NCBI RefSeq assembly: GCF_007747795.1
Contig: NZ_CP036275.1
Coordinates: 868,001-932,000, forward strand
Direction of reading: 5' to 3'
DNA from: Maioricimonas rarisocia
GTDB lineage: Bacteria > Planctomycetota > Planctomycetia > Planctomycetales > Planctomycetaceae
DNA length: 64,000 nucleotides
A program made the position numbers and the translations under genes. Positions 53,039 to 62,328 of the stretch are shown here, one piece after another (the stretch's first letter is position 1; the number at the start of each line of letters is the position of its first letter). A model generated the notes under the pieces. That model saw only the letters and a program-made list of their open reading frames with translations. It was not told the origin of the DNA and searched no databases.

Positions 53039-54180
53039 CGTCGGAATTACGCGTTACGAGCCGCGACCGTGAGGGAGCGGACGGGTGGCCGTGGCTGGGG
53101 CGAGTGGCCGTGGCTGGGGCGAGTGGAGCCCCCGGAACCGTTCCACAGGACGACAGCGTCTATCTTCATGGGAGGCACGGAGAGATTCGCAGAGTCGTAG
53201 GCTGGGACTGGTCCCAGCACGATCCTCGATGGAGTGCTCACGAAAGTCCGCCGACAGCTGGCGGGTGGCCAGCCCTTCAAGGCAATCATGTGAGACCAAA
53301 GCGTATCGGCCTCTTGCCGGCTGCGCCGGCCGCGGTTGGCGAGCAACTGCGGGTACCCGGTGTTCCTGAATGCTGCGAAGTAGCGTCGGCATTGCGCGCT
53401 ACGAGCCGCGACTGTGAGGGAGCGGACGGGCGGCCGCGGTCGAAGCGAGCGGAGCCCCCGGAACCGTTCCACAGGACGACAGCGTCTATTTCCATAGGCG
53501 ACACAGAGACACGGAGTGTTCAGCCTGCAATTCTGATGGGGTATCGCACGACGTTCGCCACGCCCATCACTCCGCTACGCTTCGTTCTGGGCCGTGCCAC
53601 CCGGTCTGTACTCGCTGGCGCTCTGTGCTGGTATGGGACGTAGGGCAGGCTCAGAACTCAGGGTAGAGCATCCATCCCGGAAGACAGGTGGGGCAGACAT
53701 TCCTGTCTGCCTTCAGGCCATGGTAAATCAGATTTCCTGATTGGAGGCCACGGCTCTGTGAGACAAGGTGCTGGGACCAGTCCCAGCCTACGTTGCTCGG
53801 ATTGCCCCAAGACTTCCTGTGGCGGCGCCACCCGGACACGTTCAGTGACTGGGCCACCCGGGATATACAGGCTTCCACGGGAGAAGACAGGTGGGGCAGA
53901 CATTCCTGTCTGCCTTCGATCCATGCTGAATCGGGCACCCGATGGGATCGCTGAAGGTTGTCTGGCTCATCCCCGAGCTCACGCTCGGGGCTCGCCTTGC
54001 CGGCAGTCGCGCCCACCGGACGCGGCCGGTGGGCTTTCACTCTCCCCCAAGCTTCGCATTTCAGTCTTCATCCGCTGGGGGCGTCGTTCTGCGACGACCG
54101 CCAGGCAGCCGCCAGCGCCGGGATGCCATGCTCGCCCCTTCAAGGTGAGCATGCTTGAAATGTCTGGACCAGTCCCAGCT
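53009..54180. repeat. Largest dispersed repeat block, with a 150-bp direct duplication
   Basis: The gap 53039-54296 has no gene. A segment 53009-53170 recurs diverged at 53354-53500, and includes the 3' end of the SMP-30-like gene (CCCGGTGTTTCTGAACGCTG against CCCGGTGTTCCTGAATGCTG). A 19-bp unit is tandem at 53085-53122. The hairpin GCTGGGACCAGTCCCAGC is at 53770-53787 and inverted at 53201-53218. Also GTGGGGCAGACATTCCTGTC (53688, 53891), CCCCGAGC/GCTCGGGG (53971-53990), CCCACCGG/CCGGTGGG (54012-54033). Confidence 0.8.
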
Positions 54181-54296
54181 TGCGAAGGGGGGGCGGCGTC
54201 GTGCGTTGAACTCTGTCCCCGTCATTGCCACAGTGGTGACATCCCGGCAGGGCCGGCGATACGAACACCATCTGCAACAAAGAAGGGCGGGCGCTG

Positions 54297-55859
54297 ATGC
54301 GATGTCTCTGTCTGGTGCTGCTTCTTGCTGCAAGTGCCCGTGCTGCCGACCGGCCGAACGTCGTGCTCATCATGGCCGACGACATGGGGTGGTCGGACCT
54401 GGGCTGCTACGGCGGTGAGATCGAGACCCCGCACATCGACTCCCTCGCTGCAGACGGCCTTCGGTTCACTCGCTTCTACAATAATGCGGTCTGCGGCGCC
54501 ACGCGGGCGTCACTGCTGACCGGACTGTGGTGCCAGCAGACGGGACACCGCGGCGACCGCTGGAACGAACCGAAAGACTTCAGCCGGTGCGTGCTGGTCT
54601 CGGAGGTGTTGAAAGCCCACGGCTATCACACGGCAATGGTGGGCAAATGGCAGGGACGCGATCTTGCCGTCCAACGCGGCTTCGACCGCTTCTTCGGACC
54701 GAACTGCCAGGGAAAGATCAGCTACTGGAATGCGGTCCGGGCGAACGAGTTCTATCTCGACGATGAGCCGTGGGAGTTCCCCGAGTCGGGCTTCTTCATG
54801 ACGGATGCGTTTAACGATCACGCGGTCCGGTTCCTCGAAGAAGCGACGGCAGGAGAGAAGCCGTTCTTCCTTTACGTCGCCTACATCGCCCCCCACTGGC
54901 CGCTGCATGCCCGTGAGGAAACCATCGCGCCATATCGGGAACGGTATCGCAGCAAAGGCTGGCACGACTGGCGGAACACTCGCCTCGAGCGACAGCGGCA
55001 GATGGGGCTGCTGCCGGACAACGCCAAGCCCGCGCCGGTGCCTGGATCGATCCCCGACTGGGCGGACGATACTCACAAGGACTGGCAGGCGGAGCGGATG
55101 GCGGTCTACGCCGCACAGATCTCCAATATCGATCGGGGTGTCGGCCGTCTGCTGAATGTTCTGGAAGAGTCGGGAGCCGATGAGAACACGCTGGTCCTGT
55201 TCCTCTCGGACAACGGTGCCGCTGCGAATGGCGGCCTGCGTCCGTCGACGAGCGGCTTCGGATTCACACCAGACGGCAACAATGCCGGCTGGCGAAAGGA
55301 TGGCGTCGCAATCAAACCGGGCAGCGGGCCTGATCTGATGCCGGGGCCGCACGACACCTTCGCCGGGTACGGCATTGCCTGGGCGACGACCAGCAACACA
55401 CCGCTGCGGGATCACAAGCAGTCGGCGTATGAGGGTGGCATTCGCACGCCGCTGATCGCCCGCTGGCCCGGGCAGGTGAAGCATGGCGGAGGGATTACGC
55501 GCCAACCGGGGCATGTTATCGACGTCATGGCCACCTGTCTGGATGTTGCCGGCGTCGAGTACCCTGAGGAGTTCGAGGGGCGGCGGCCATTGCCGATGGA
55601 AGGCAGGAGCCTTGTGCCGGTCTTTCGCGGCGAGCAGCGAGACGGCCACGAGCTGATGGCATGGAAGTGCGGGCGCGGCCGGGCGATCATGATGGAAGAC
55701 TGGAAGCTGGTCCGCCCGCGCGACAACCGGCCTTGGGAGCTGTACAACCTCGCAGACGACATCGGCGAGACAACGAATCTTGCTGAAACGTTCCCGGAGC
55801 GCGTTCGCCTCATGACCGGGAAGTACGAAGACTGGCGGCGTCGCGTCGGCGCCAGGTAG
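54297..55859 (+). CDS. Secreted arylsulfatase-type enzyme (CGATR active site)
   Basis: 520 residues. Signal peptide about 1-17 (CLVLLLAASARA). Sulfatase fold begins RPNVVLIMADDMGWSDLGCYGG with metal ligands Asp28-Asp29. The formylglycine precursor is Cys66 in CGATR, the CxAxR form accepted by bacterial FGEs, followed by ASLLTG. Later HxH/DN sites: MVGKWQGRD, APHWPLH, FLSDNGAAANGG, YEGGIRTPLIARWPG. It would desulfate polysaccharides or small sulfate esters outside the cytoplasm. The Tat-exported BNR gene starts 16 bp after its stop; both are very likely co-transcribed. Confidence 0.93.
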   Translation: MRCLCLVLLLAASARAADRPNVVLIMADDMGWSDLGCYGGEIETPHIDSLAADGLRFTRFYNNAVCGATRASLLTGLWCQQTGHRGDRWNEPKDFSRCVLVSEVLKAHGYHTAMVGKWQGRDLAVQRGFDRFFGPNCQGKISYWNAVRANEFYLDDEPWEFPESGFFMTDAFNDHAVRFLEEATAGEKPFFLYVAYIAPHWPLHAREETIAPYRERYRSKGWHDWRNTRLERQRQMGLLPDNAKPAPVPGSIPDWADDTHKDWQAERMAVYAAQISNIDRGVGRLLNVLEESGADENTLVLFLSDNGAAANGGLRPSTSGFGFTPDGNNAGWRKDGVAIKPGSGPDLMPGPHDTFAGYGIAWATTSNTPLRDHKQSAYEGGIRTPLIARWPGQVKHGGGITRQPGHVIDVMATCLDVAGVEYPEEFEGRRPLPMEGRSLVPVFRGEQRDGHELMAWKCGRGRAIMMEDWKLVRPRDNRPWELYNLADDIGETTNLAETFPERVRLMTGKYEDWRRRVGAR

Positions 55860-55875
55860 TTTCTGAAAGCACTGA

Positions 55876-57150
55876 ATGAGCACCTCGATGAAGACTCGAC
55901 AGGGCATCTCACGTCGGCACTTTCTCGCAACCGCAGCTGCCGGGGCCGGCACCGCGATGTGGACCGGGCAACGAAGCCTGCTGGCGGCCCCTTCGACGAT
56001 GGGGGAGACCGACCACTTCTGGTATCGCCTTGCTGTCGACGGGCCGTACATCGACTCGCAGCGCGATAGCAAGGCGTTCGGGTTCCGCGACGGGATGATC
56101 TACCTGTCCGAGGACAATGGCGAAACCTGGCCGCACCGTGCCGAGTTTCCCGCGGCCGAGAACATCACGTTCAGCTGCATCCTCGGGAACGGCAACATCC
56201 TGTTCGCCACGCGAACGAAGCTGTACCTGAGCACCGACCAGCTCAAGACGTACGAGCAGATCACGGTGAAGGATCGGGACGGCAGCGACTACCTGCCGCA
56301 CACGCCGATGAATCCCGAACGCCCCGGCTGGTACTTCCATTCACTCGACGGCGAACACACCTTCGACGTCGACGGAAAGGAAATGCTGGTCTGGGGGAAC
56401 TACTGCAACGTGCTCGGCGGGCCGGTACCGATCAACATCTACTACTCAACTGACCAGGGACGAACGGTCAAGATCGCGTACTCCTTCGGCCACAATCCGA
56501 ACTTTCATGACCGGGACGCAAAGACCGGCAGGCCGCTCGGCGACCCGGACAATCCGGTCATCTGCCGGCACATTCATTCGGTCGCTTACAACCCGGCCGA
56601 GAACGCCTTCTACGCCTGCACCGGCGACCACGATCGCGGGAACCAGCACGAATGTCACTGGCTGCGCGGCACCTACGACGCCGACAGTGACACGTGGGAC
56701 TGGCAGGTGCTCGTCTCGGTCAATTCCAACTCCCGCTACAAGTCGGGGGGGATCAACTTCGTCGACGGCCAGCTGTACTGGGCGTCGGATGCGAACGGAA
56801 AGAACGGCCCGCCCGTGCACGACCGCGGCATCTTCCGCTGCGATCCGGCCGACCTGACCGATCCCTCGAAGCACACGATGCTGTTCAACCCGGAGTACGA
56901 GTCGGCGAACATGCTCATCGAGGATGGCGTGATCCTCTCGGCTCACTATGCGCCCGCCTCGCCGTACCATACGGGGATCATCATCTCACCCGACCTGGGA
57001 GAGACGTGGGCCCAGTTCGACCTGAAGCAGTTCGGCAGGCGGTCGCCGGTCCGGTTTCACAGGAAGAACGGCGACGGATGGTTCCGCGTCGATCTGCGAA
57101 CCGGCTGGATCGCCCGAAGCGACGTCCTGTTCATCAAGCCGAAGGGGTAG
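55876..57150 (+). CDS. Tat-exported BNR/Asp-box (sialidase-like) propeller protein
   Basis: 424 residues. Tat signal ISRRHFLATAAAGAG with Arg13-Arg14. The body is a six-bladed propeller with Asp-boxes: LSEDNGETWPH, YSTDQGRTVK and ISPDLGETWAQ, plus HSVAYNPAENAFYACTGDH and ASDANGKNG. Sialidase catalytic triads are not evident, so it may be a glycan-binding or atypical glycosidase protein. It starts 16 bp after a sulfatase stop. The pairing suggests both act on the same sulfated glycan; that is inference. Confidence 0.8.
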   Translation: MSTSMKTRQGISRRHFLATAAAGAGTAMWTGQRSLLAAPSTMGETDHFWYRLAVDGPYIDSQRDSKAFGFRDGMIYLSEDNGETWPHRAEFPAAENITFSCILGNGNILFATRTKLYLSTDQLKTYEQITVKDRDGSDYLPHTPMNPERPGWYFHSLDGEHTFDVDGKEMLVWGNYCNVLGGPVPINIYYSTDQGRTVKIAYSFGHNPNFHDRDAKTGRPLGDPDNPVICRHIHSVAYNPAENAFYACTGDHDRGNQHECHWLRGTYDADSDTWDWQVLVSVNSNSRYKSGGINFVDGQLYWASDANGKNGPPVHDRGIFRCDPADLTDPSKHTMLFNPEYESANMLIEDGVILSAHYAPASPYHTGIIISPDLGETWAQFDLKQFGRRSPVRFHRKNGDGWFRVDLRTGWIARSDVLFIKPKG

Positions 57151-57169
57151 GGGGGGCCCCGGCTCGTGA

Positions 57170-57660
57170 GCGGTGTACCGGCACTCGCTGACGTATCGTG
57201 CTGGTATGAGTCAGTAGGGTGGGTTAGCGAAGCGTAACCCACCATCCCAATGCTTCGCGCTGGCTCACCCGCCTGCGGCGTGAGGGCTTGGCACCCCAGG
57301 GTCGACGAGATGCCTCCTGTGTCCAGGACGGACGCGCCACAGTCGGACTTCAGATGCCGGCCGGATGAATCCGGCCCTACGGCCCTCAGGGAAAGGCATC
57401 CACCCCGGTAGACCGGTGGGGCAGACATTCCTGTCTGCCTTCAAGCCATGGTGAATCCTGCCTGCTGTTCGGGGCCCACGGATCTGCGAGGCAGAATGCT
57501 GGGACCAGTCCCAGCCTACGTTGTTGAGCCGGGAACAGACTTCCTGTGGCTGCGCCACAGAGGCAGTAGGGTGGGTTAGCGAAGCGTAACCCACCGTTCC
57601 AATGCTTCACGCATGCTCACCCGCCTGCGGCGTGAGGGCATGGCACGCGGCGTGGCGCAC
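57170..57660. repeat. Dispersed repeat block with two palindromic D elements
   Basis: The 641-bp gap 57151-57791 has no gene. It contains CACTCGCTGAC...GTGCTGGTATGAG, palindrome D (57214-57244 and 57566-57595), CACCCGCCTGCGGCGTGAGG (57267, 57619), GTGGGGCAGACATTCCTGTC (57417) and the GCTGGGACCAGTCCCAGC hairpin (57498-57515) followed by TTCCTGTGGCTGCGCCAC (57541). Confidence 0.8.
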
Positions 57661-57791
57661 CCCGGGGCCGGTCATTTCCTGCGGGCTGCGCGGGCTCCGG
57701 TTGCCGCGGGGCGGAGGAAGCCGGTGGTCGGCAGCGATCCGACCGCTATAACCCTGCGGTGATCCTCTCCCGTACCGCAAAGGTTGCGCCC

Positions 57792-59063
57792 ATGCTGTCC
57801 CCCGCCCGGTCTCCGCTTCGCTTCTTTGTTCCAGTTGCCGGCGTTTTCGTGATACTGGCAACGACTTTTGTCCTCGAAGCGGGCGACCCTCAGTCCGGCT
57901 GGACCGAGTGGCGTGGTCCGCGTCGGGACGGCACGGTCGTCGACTCGACGGCGTGGCCGGACGCGCTTGGCGAAGAACAGTTGAAGCTCGAATGGCGGAC
58001 TGACCTGGGACCGAGCTACTCCGGTCCGATCGTCGCCGATGGCCGCGTCTACGTGACCGAGACGGTCGGTGAGAAAGAAGAGGTCGTGCGGGCCTTCGAC
58101 GTGGCCACAGGGGAGGCGCTCTGGGAGGCCCGCTGGCAGGGCGCGATGTCAGTTCCATTTTTCGCCAGGGCGAACGGCAGCTGGATCCGCGCCACGCCGG
58201 CGTATGACGAGGGGCGACTGTTCGTGGCCGGGATTCGGGACGTCCTCGTCTGTCTCGACGCAGGCACCGGTGACCAGCTGTGGCGGGTCGACCTTGTGGA
58301 TGAGTTCGAATCGGATCTGCCGGCGTTCGGCTTCGCCTCGTCGCCGCTCGTGCGGGGCGAGGCCGTGTATGTTCAGGCAGGTGGAGGCCTGGTCAAGCTC
58401 GACAAACGCAGCGGCGAAGTCCTGTGGCGATCCCTCAGCGACGGCGGCGGAATGACGGGAAGTGCGTTCTCTTCGCCAATCCTTGCCACGCTTCATGGAC
58501 GCGAGCAACTTGTCGTGCAGACCCGGACAGAACTCGTCGGCGTCGATCCATCGACCGGGGCCGAACTCTGGTCCCGGGAGATCCCCGCCTTCCGCGGCAT
58601 GAACATTCTGACCCCGACCGTCGTGGGGGATACGGTGTTCACCAGCACGTATGGCGGATCAACCTGGCTGTTCGACGTGAACAGCGACGGGATGGACTGG
58701 TCGCTCGACGCAGCTTGGAAGAACAAGTTGCAGGGCTACATGTCGTCGCCGGTCGTGATCGATGGGCATGCCTACCTGCACATGCGGAATCAACGGTTGG
58801 CTTGTGTCGATCTGGCGAATGGCGAGATCCGCTGGACGACCACTCCGTTCGGCAAGTACTGGAGCATGGTGGCCAATGGAGATCGCATTCTCGCCCTCGA
58901 CCAGAATGGCGAGCTGCGACTGATCGAGGCGACGCCCGAGGAATATCGGCTGATCGATTCCCGCAAGGTCAGTGACGATTCGTGGGCACATGTGGCTGTG
59001 GCCGGAGGACGCGTCTTCGTCCGGGAACTGGACGATCTGGCCGTTTACCACTGGGCCGAGTGA
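57792..59063 (+). CDS. Exported PQQ-binding-like beta-propeller protein
   Basis: 423 residues from MLSPARSP, AAAGG upstream. Signal peptide about 1-32 (FVPVAGVFVILATTFVLE). Propeller blades with Trp-docking-type motifs: ATGEALWEARWQG, AGTGDQLWRVDL, RSGEVLWRSL, STGAELWSREIPA, ANGEIRWTTTPFG. The outer-membrane-assembly (BamB) and PQQ dehydrogenase families share this fold; no PQQ catalytic residues are seen, so it is a WRGPxRDG-type planctomycete propeller of unknown function (WRGPRRDG at about 45-52). Monocistronic, between repeat blocks. Confidence 0.82.
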   Translation: MLSPARSPLRFFVPVAGVFVILATTFVLEAGDPQSGWTEWRGPRRDGTVVDSTAWPDALGEEQLKLEWRTDLGPSYSGPIVADGRVYVTETVGEKEEVVRAFDVATGEALWEARWQGAMSVPFFARANGSWIRATPAYDEGRLFVAGIRDVLVCLDAGTGDQLWRVDLVDEFESDLPAFGFASSPLVRGEAVYVQAGGGLVKLDKRSGEVLWRSLSDGGGMTGSAFSSPILATLHGREQLVVQTRTELVGVDPSTGAELWSREIPAFRGMNILTPTVVGDTVFTSTYGGSTWLFDVNSDGMDWSLDAAWKNKLQGYMSSPVVIDGHAYLHMRNQRLACVDLANGEIRWTTTPFGKYWSMVANGDRILALDQNGELRLIEATPEEYRLIDSRKVSDDSWAHVAVAGGRVFVRELDDLAVYHWAE

Positions 59064-59238
59064 GCAGCCTGTGATCGTCGGGCCGGCTGTGCGGCACGTC
59101 TGCTGCTCTTGTTGCCGACAGACTACCTGCTGCGGCTGGGCCTCCCGCTTCCCGAACCGGAAATTCCCCATGCGTGCGTCTGGCTCTGCCAGTGCCTGCG
59201 GGCGACGATGACCTGCGACAGCAGCAACCTGGCTGACG

Positions 59239-59290
59239 GCCTCCTGCCGGCTGCGCCGGCCCCGGCTGGCGAGCAACCGGGGCCAGCCGG
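59239..59290. repeat. Dispersed repeat module B copy
   Basis: CCTCCTGCCGGCTGCGCCGG followed by CCCCGGCTGGCGAGCAACCG, the same module as at 10.80, 28.83, 53.31 and 60.32 kb. It lies between the propeller gene and the AhpD-like gene. Confidence 0.8.
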
Positions 59291-59315
59291 TTCGGGCCGC
59301 TGGAAATGCAGAGAC

Positions 59316-59657
59316 CTACGAAGGGTTTGACTGTTTGTCGAACACTTTCATCGCCAGCAATCCGTTGCCGACCGCACCGCCGGCACGAAGCGCCGCAGCG
59401 ATGAAGATGGTCTCGGCGATTTCTTCGCGCGAGGCCCCGGCCTCGGCCGCGTTTTCGACGTGCGACTCGATGCAGTAGGAACATTGCGTCGTCAGCGCGA
59501 CTGCCACCGAGATGAGTTCACGGTACTTCGGCGGGATGACGCCATCCTCACGCTCGGCCGTGTGTTTCAGATTGAAGAAAGCGGCCGCTTCCTTCGGAGC
59601 GAGTTCCTTGAGATCCTTGACGTAGCGACGATCGTCGGGGGATTGATAGTCTGACAT
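59316..59657 (-). CDS. Carboxymuconolactone decarboxylase family protein, AhpD-like
   Basis: 113 residues. The CMD fold is all helical. The redox centre QCSYCIESH has Cys59, Cys62 and His66, with an upstream Glu, the arrangement of AhpD-type alkylhydroperoxidase activity. RELISVAVALTTQ and ETIFIAAALRAGGAVGN are typical flanks. It probably works as a small cytosolic peroxidase or thiol adaptor. No ahpC gene nearby. Convergent with the propeller gene; the repeat-filled gap is upstream of it. Confidence 0.9.
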   Translation of the reverse strand: MSDYQSPDDRRYVKDLKELAPKEAAAFFNLKHTAEREDGVIPPKYRELISVAVALTTQCSYCIESHVENAAEAGASREEIAETIFIAAALRAGGAVGNGLLAMKVFDKQSNPS

Positions 59658-60489
59658 TGGCCCTGAGTTTCTCCTGTGCGTTTGTCGAAGGTGTTGAATC
59701 TGGAGGCGGACTGCCCCTCTGGTTTCAGCCGGTTCACAGGACGTTACTGACTGTCACTTTCGGTTGCAAATGGATGGTCTGCGCCGCACCGATCTGAAGG
59801 TCGGCGTCGCTCCGAAGGGGAAGACTGGTCCTGGAGAAAACCTGGAGGGGCAGGCATTCCTGCCTCACCAGCGCCGTACGCGTGCACTCGCTGACGCTGT
59901 GTGCTGGTGATCGCCGGGTGGCCCGGACAACCTGTTTGTCTGGGTCGCGAAGCGACAGGAAGAAGATCTCGGAGGCTTCAGGAGTCCGGTGGATGCGCCA
60001 GTGTGGCTGTGCGTAGTGCGCGGCTCTCCCAAAGCGGCGAGCGTGTTCAGACTGCTGGGAACAGACCCAGTCGTCGATTGTCCGAATTGCAGGCATTCTC
60101 CTGTGTCCGGGGCGGGGAGGAGCGGCATGCCCACCCGCCTTCGGCGTGAGGGCATGGCACCCGGCGGATCGCACGCGGTCGGTGTATGCCGGGCCCTTTG
60201 CAGTGAATTACGTCGCTCGCGTTGGCTTGTCACCAGATCGCGGGCCGTGACACACCCTGCGGGCAGGTGGCATGCCTGGCCTGCAAGGCAAGTATGTGCG
60301 ACGCATGCGTGTTCGCCTCGTGCCGGCTGCGCCGGCCCCGGTTGGCGAGCAACCGGGGCTACCCGGTGGGACCAGTCCCAGCCTACGTTGGTCGGATTGC
60401 CCAAAGACTTCCTGTGGCTGCGCCACCCAGACACGTCATGTGTCCGGGCCACTCGCCGTCTCGCTCTCTCAAGACTCACCGCTCGCGCC
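59658..60489. repeat. Repeat-rich gap between the AhpD-like and phosphohexomutase genes
   Basis: 832 bp without a gene. From 59847 it carries GGGGCAGGCATTCCTGCC, a GCACTCGCTGACGCT...GTGCTGGT module (59884-59909), CACCCGCCTTCGGCGTGAGG (60132), CCTCGTGCCGGCTGCGCCGG (60317), GGGACCAGTCCC with CAGCCTACGTTGGTCGGATT (60368 onward) and TTCCTGTGGCTGCGCCAC (60409). The promoter of the AhpD-like gene must also be here. Confidence 0.7.
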
Positions 60490-62328
60490 TCACGCCTGTC
60501 CCGCGAGCGTCGCGTCGATCCAATCTTTGAGCGAGGTCTTGACGTCCTCCAGCAGCTTCTCCGTCGACGCCTTCACCTGTGGGAGTTCGTCCGCTCCGCC
60601 GCAATCGGTCTGCGCGAACACATAGAACTTGATCTTCGGCTCCGTCCCCGAAGGCCGAACGGCGATGCGGACCGCGCGTCCTTCCGACTCGGCTTCAAAA
60701 ATCAGGACGTTTCCGATCGGCTCGGGCAACTCCTCGACAACCTCGTTGACCGGCAGACTGCGGATTTCGTGCTGGCCGAAGTCGCGGACCCGGGTGAGTG
60801 TCACGCCAGCCACGTCTTTCGGCGGCCTCAGGCGGAAGGCTGACATCAGAGCCGCAATCTGGCGACTTCCTTCGGAACCTTCGCAGACCTTCGAGATCTG
60901 ATCTTCGAGATAGTAGCCGTGCTCGACGTACAACTCGTCCAGACGGTCCAGCAGCGACTTGCCTTCCTGCTTCAGTTCGGCTGCACATTCGGCGAGGTAC
61001 AGAGCGGCGATGCCGGCATCCTTGTCGCGGGCATACTGGCCGGCCAGGTAGCCGAGCGATTCTTCGGTGCCGAAGACGAACTTGTCGGGACCTTCCAGGT
61101 CCATCGTCTGGCCGATGTATTTAAAGCCGACCAGCAGGTTGTCGATGATGCGGACGTCATGACTGCGGGCGATGTCGCCGACCAGCGGAGTGGTGACGAG
61201 CGTTTCGACGACGTAATGCTGCGGCGAGAGATCGCCGCGGGTCGACCGCTTGCGAAGAATGTAGTCGGTCAGCAGCACGCCGATACGGTTGCCTGTCAGG
61301 TGCACGTACTGGCCATCGGTGTTGCGAACGCACACGCCGAGCCGGTCGGCATCGGGGTCGGAGGCGAGCAGGATCTCGGCGCCGATCTCGGCTCCGCGCT
61401 CGAACATCGGTTCGAAGACCTGCGGCCGTTCGGGGTTTGGCAGGTGATCGGGGACGTTCGGGAACTCGCCGTCTGCTTCAGAGTGCGGCTCGAACAGTTC
61501 GATGCCGTCAAAACCGGCCCGCTGCAGGATGGCGAAACAGTTGGTCGCTCCGACGCCGTGGAGCGGCGAATACAGTGCCGTGAGACGTCGTTCGGCGGAG
61601 AGGCTCTGCGCCAGGACCGAATCGATGTACGCGTTGTCGACCGATTCGCCGACGATCTCGATCAGTCCTTTCTCGATGGCCTTGTCGAGGTCGATCTCGG
61701 GGATCTCGCCTGCGCTCGCCACACAGTCAATGATGCCCTTATCGTGCGGCGGCAGGACCTGTCCGCCGGTGTTCCAGTAGGCCTTGAAGCCGTTGTCGGA
61801 CGGCGGATTGTGCGAGGCGGTCAGCATGACGCCGACGTCGCAACCCAGGTGCCGCACCGCGAACGAGAGCAGCGGCGTCGAGCGGTGTGACTTGAACAGG
61901 TACACCTTCAGGCCGTGGGCGGCCAGCGTTGTAGCGGTCAGGCGGGAGAACTCGATCGAGCGATTCCGCGTGTCGCAGGCGATGACGGCGCGCGGCTGGT
62001 CGGATCCGGTCGCCTCCTTGCAGTAGACGGCCAGCCCGTGGGCCGATTCGGCGATCGTGCGGGCATTCATTGTCGCCGAGCCGAATTTGGACATCCGCCC
62101 GCGTCGGCCACCCGTGCCGAAGGGGATCTGCTGCCAGAACAGATCCTCGAGCTTCCGGAATTCGCCGGCGTCGATCGTCGCCGTGATGTCGTCAAAGTAC
62201 CGGCGGTAAGGCGGTTCCTTCAGCCAGTGCGTGAGGTTCTCGGCAGCGGGGGTCGACAGGTGTTCCGAGGCGACCGCCTGCTGCACATCCTGCAGGGCAT
62301 GCCGGAGCTTCTCTTCACTGTAGGGCAT
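60490..62328 (-). CDS. Phosphohexomutase (phosphoglucomutase/phosphomannomutase family)
   Basis: 612 residues from MPYSEEKL, with AGGA 8 bases upstream. Four-domain alpha-D-phosphohexomutase: phosphoserine Ser172 in TASHNPPSDNG, metal loop DPDADR, sugar loop GTEES and phosphate-binding RPSGTEPK near the C-terminus. It interconverts sugar 1- and 6-phosphates (glucose or mannose type; the length and GTGGRRG start favour the PgcA-like long form). Cytosolic, linking sugar catabolism to glycolysis or polymer synthesis. Monocistronic. Confidence 0.92.
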   Translation of the reverse strand: MPYSEEKLRHALQDVQQAVASEHLSTPAAENLTHWLKEPPYRRYFDDITATIDAGEFRKLEDLFWQQIPFGTGGRRGRMSKFGSATMNARTIAESAHGLAVYCKEATGSDQPRAVIACDTRNRSIEFSRLTATTLAAHGLKVYLFKSHRSTPLLSFAVRHLGCDVGVMLTASHNPPSDNGFKAYWNTGGQVLPPHDKGIIDCVASAGEIPEIDLDKAIEKGLIEIVGESVDNAYIDSVLAQSLSAERRLTALYSPLHGVGATNCFAILQRAGFDGIELFEPHSEADGEFPNVPDHLPNPERPQVFEPMFERGAEIGAEILLASDPDADRLGVCVRNTDGQYVHLTGNRIGVLLTDYILRKRSTRGDLSPQHYVVETLVTTPLVGDIARSHDVRIIDNLLVGFKYIGQTMDLEGPDKFVFGTEESLGYLAGQYARDKDAGIAALYLAECAAELKQEGKSLLDRLDELYVEHGYYLEDQISKVCEGSEGSRQIAALMSAFRLRPPKDVAGVTLTRVRDFGQHEIRSLPVNEVVEELPEPIGNVLIFEAESEGRAVRIAVRPSGTEPKIKFYVFAQTDCGGADELPQVKASTEKLLEDVKTSLKDWIDATLAGQA

